Source: an uncultured Clostridium sp.
GTDB taxonomy: Bacteria > Bacillota > Clostridia > Peptostreptococcales > Peptostreptococcaceae
Assembly: GCA_945871955.1 (NCBI GenBank)
Contig: CAMBXR010000025.1
Span: 1-35,459 of the forward strand
Length of the DNA: 35,459 nucleotides
Direction: 5' to 3'
Every line of letters starts with the position of its first letter. The first letter of the stretch is position 1. Of this stretch, positions 34,818 through 35,459 are shown piece by piece. Below the pieces are notes generated by a model. That model searched no databases. It was not told where the DNA came from and saw nothing but the letters and a program-made list of their open reading frames with translations. The position numbers were made by a program, and so were the translations under genes.

Positions 34818-35072
34818 TTATACTTGAATAATATTTTTTTTCTTAAGTTGTGTAGGCATATTATGCATAAGTTTAGAATTCATTGCTCTTCTTATAGTAT
34901 TACTTTTTTTAAGTTTTGTAATAGGCATATTATATTTAAACCTTCTTAATGTTTTTCTATCTTGATTATATAACTGATTTAATTTAATAATTATTTGATA
35001 TATAGATAAAGAATCTTGATTTTTTAATTCAATTCTATAATTTATTTTTTTCAGTTTATGCTTATTATTCAT
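34818..35072 (-). CDS. Small basic protein of unknown function
   Basis: The 84-residue protein (MNNKHKLKKINYRIELK at the start, TQLKKKNIIQV at the end) is strongly basic and has two short similar stretches, RRFKYNMPITKLKKSN and RRAMNSKLMHNMPTQLKKKN, each with NMPxxxLKK. It could bind nucleic acid or membrane lipid; no family is recognised. AAGGAGATTATT precedes the ATG. It forms a two-gene unit with the membrane protein downstream. Confidence 0.5.
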   Translation of the reverse strand: MNNKHKLKKINYRIELKNQDSLSIYQIIIKLNQLYNQDRKTLRRFKYNMPITKLKKSNTIRRAMNSKLMHNMPTQLKKKNIIQV

Positions 35073-35300
35073 AATAATCTCCTTATAAAATATATTTATA
35101 ATTCTTCTTATTTATTAAATAATACTCAAAATTTTATATCCTTTATAAATACATCCTAATGCAAAATTTCAATTGTTATATATTAAAAATTATCATAATT
35201 CTAAATATATCTATATTCATCAAAATGCAGATAAAACCCTTTAAAAGAATGTACTAAATCTAAATATATATCTTAATAATTATTATTTATAAATATAAAA

Positions 35301-35334
35301 AATACCAACTAATCTACATAGACTAGTTGGTATT
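35301..35334. terminator. Bidirectional terminator upstream of the basic gene, after yebC
   Basis: AATACCAACTA (35301-35311) and TAGTTGGTATT (35324-35334) form a perfect 11-bp stem with T-runs on both strands. It ends yebC on the minus strand. Otherwise the gap 35073-35395 holds only AT-rich DNA. Confidence 0.8.
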
Positions 35335-35395
35335 TTTTATGTTTATATAGTATCAAATATCTATAATCTTTAAAACTACTATATTCTAACTAAGA

Positions 35396-35459
35396 TTATT
35401 CTTGTTCCCAGTTATGGAATACATTTTGTACATCGTCATCATCTTCAAGCATATCTATT
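35396..35459 (-). CDS. yebC: YebC/PmpR family protein, C-terminal fragment
   Basis: Only the last 20 codons are in the window: IDMLEDDDDVQNVFHNWEQE then stop. The LEDxDDVQNV(Y/F)HN end is diagnostic of the YebC family, which acts in transcription control or, as shown more recently, in helping ribosomes pass proline stretches. Its closeness to the ruvCAB genes is conserved in many bacteria; here the accessory block 31.3-35.3 kb lies between them. Confidence 0.88.
   Translation of the reverse strand, partial: IDMLEDDDDVQNVFHNWEQE

Overview
The window looks like the chromosome of a low-G+C, spore-forming anaerobic Firmicute, most likely a clostridium of the Peptostreptococcaceae type. The evidence is AT-rich intergenic DNA, AGGAGG-type ribosome binding sites with frequent TTG starts, a class III (oxygen-sensitive) ribonucleotide reductase, flavin-dependent ThyX, a SCIFF ranthipeptide with its radical SAM maturase, HemZ, a DUF1540 protein and a BofC-like protein. 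The species cannot be fixed from sequence alone. Most genes lie on the minus strand.

Region 1 (1-6.8 kb, minus) is a deoxynucleotide-supply cluster: dCMP deaminase, then nrdD-folD-thyX-nrdG. Together these turn NTPs into dNTPs, supply methylene-THF and methylate dUMP. The nrdD promoter carries two 16-bp NrdR-type boxes, 16 bp apart. The main discovery is that nrdD is split by a 1,256-nt group I intron (3399-4654). The intron encodes a GIY-YIG homing endonuclease inside its P8 loop. Splicing restores a 709-residue NrdD exactly at a conserved FNQG|VISLN junction. P1, P10, P3, P4, P7, P8 and P9 can all be paired by eye. A patatin-like gene is cut off by the left edge.

Region 2 (6.9-10.5 kb) holds a four-cluster ferredoxin, a His/Cys-rich small protein, an AlkD-like DNA-alkylation repair gene broken by one in-frame TGA, and the convergent operon ogt-nfo. 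The 465-nt gap after ogt has a near-consensus promoter, several hairpins and a strong terminator but no ORF, so it is a candidate small RNA gene.

Region 3 (10.5-31.1 kb, minus) is housekeeping: MATE efflux, aspS, hisS, hemZ, an MBL-fold hydrolase, dtd, relA, apt, recJ, a gamma-carbonic anhydrase, the SCIFF pair (maturase and a 47-residue precursor), a TIGR04086-type membrane protein, yajC, tgt, a PsiE-like protein, queA and ruvB-ruvA-ruvC. The main operons read ruvC-ruvA-ruvB-queA-psiE-tgt-yajC, scfA-scfB-carbonic anhydrase, recJ-apt and relA-dtd-MBL-hemZ-hisS-aspS.

Region 4 (31.3-35.4 kb) is accessory DNA between ruvC and yebC. It carries a BofC-like protein, an unknown 103-residue protein, a double DUF1540 protein, a two-CxxC zinc protein, a 60-residue RING/PHD-like finger, and a two-gene unit of a basic protein and a membrane protein. 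The C-terminal end of YebC enters at the right edge.
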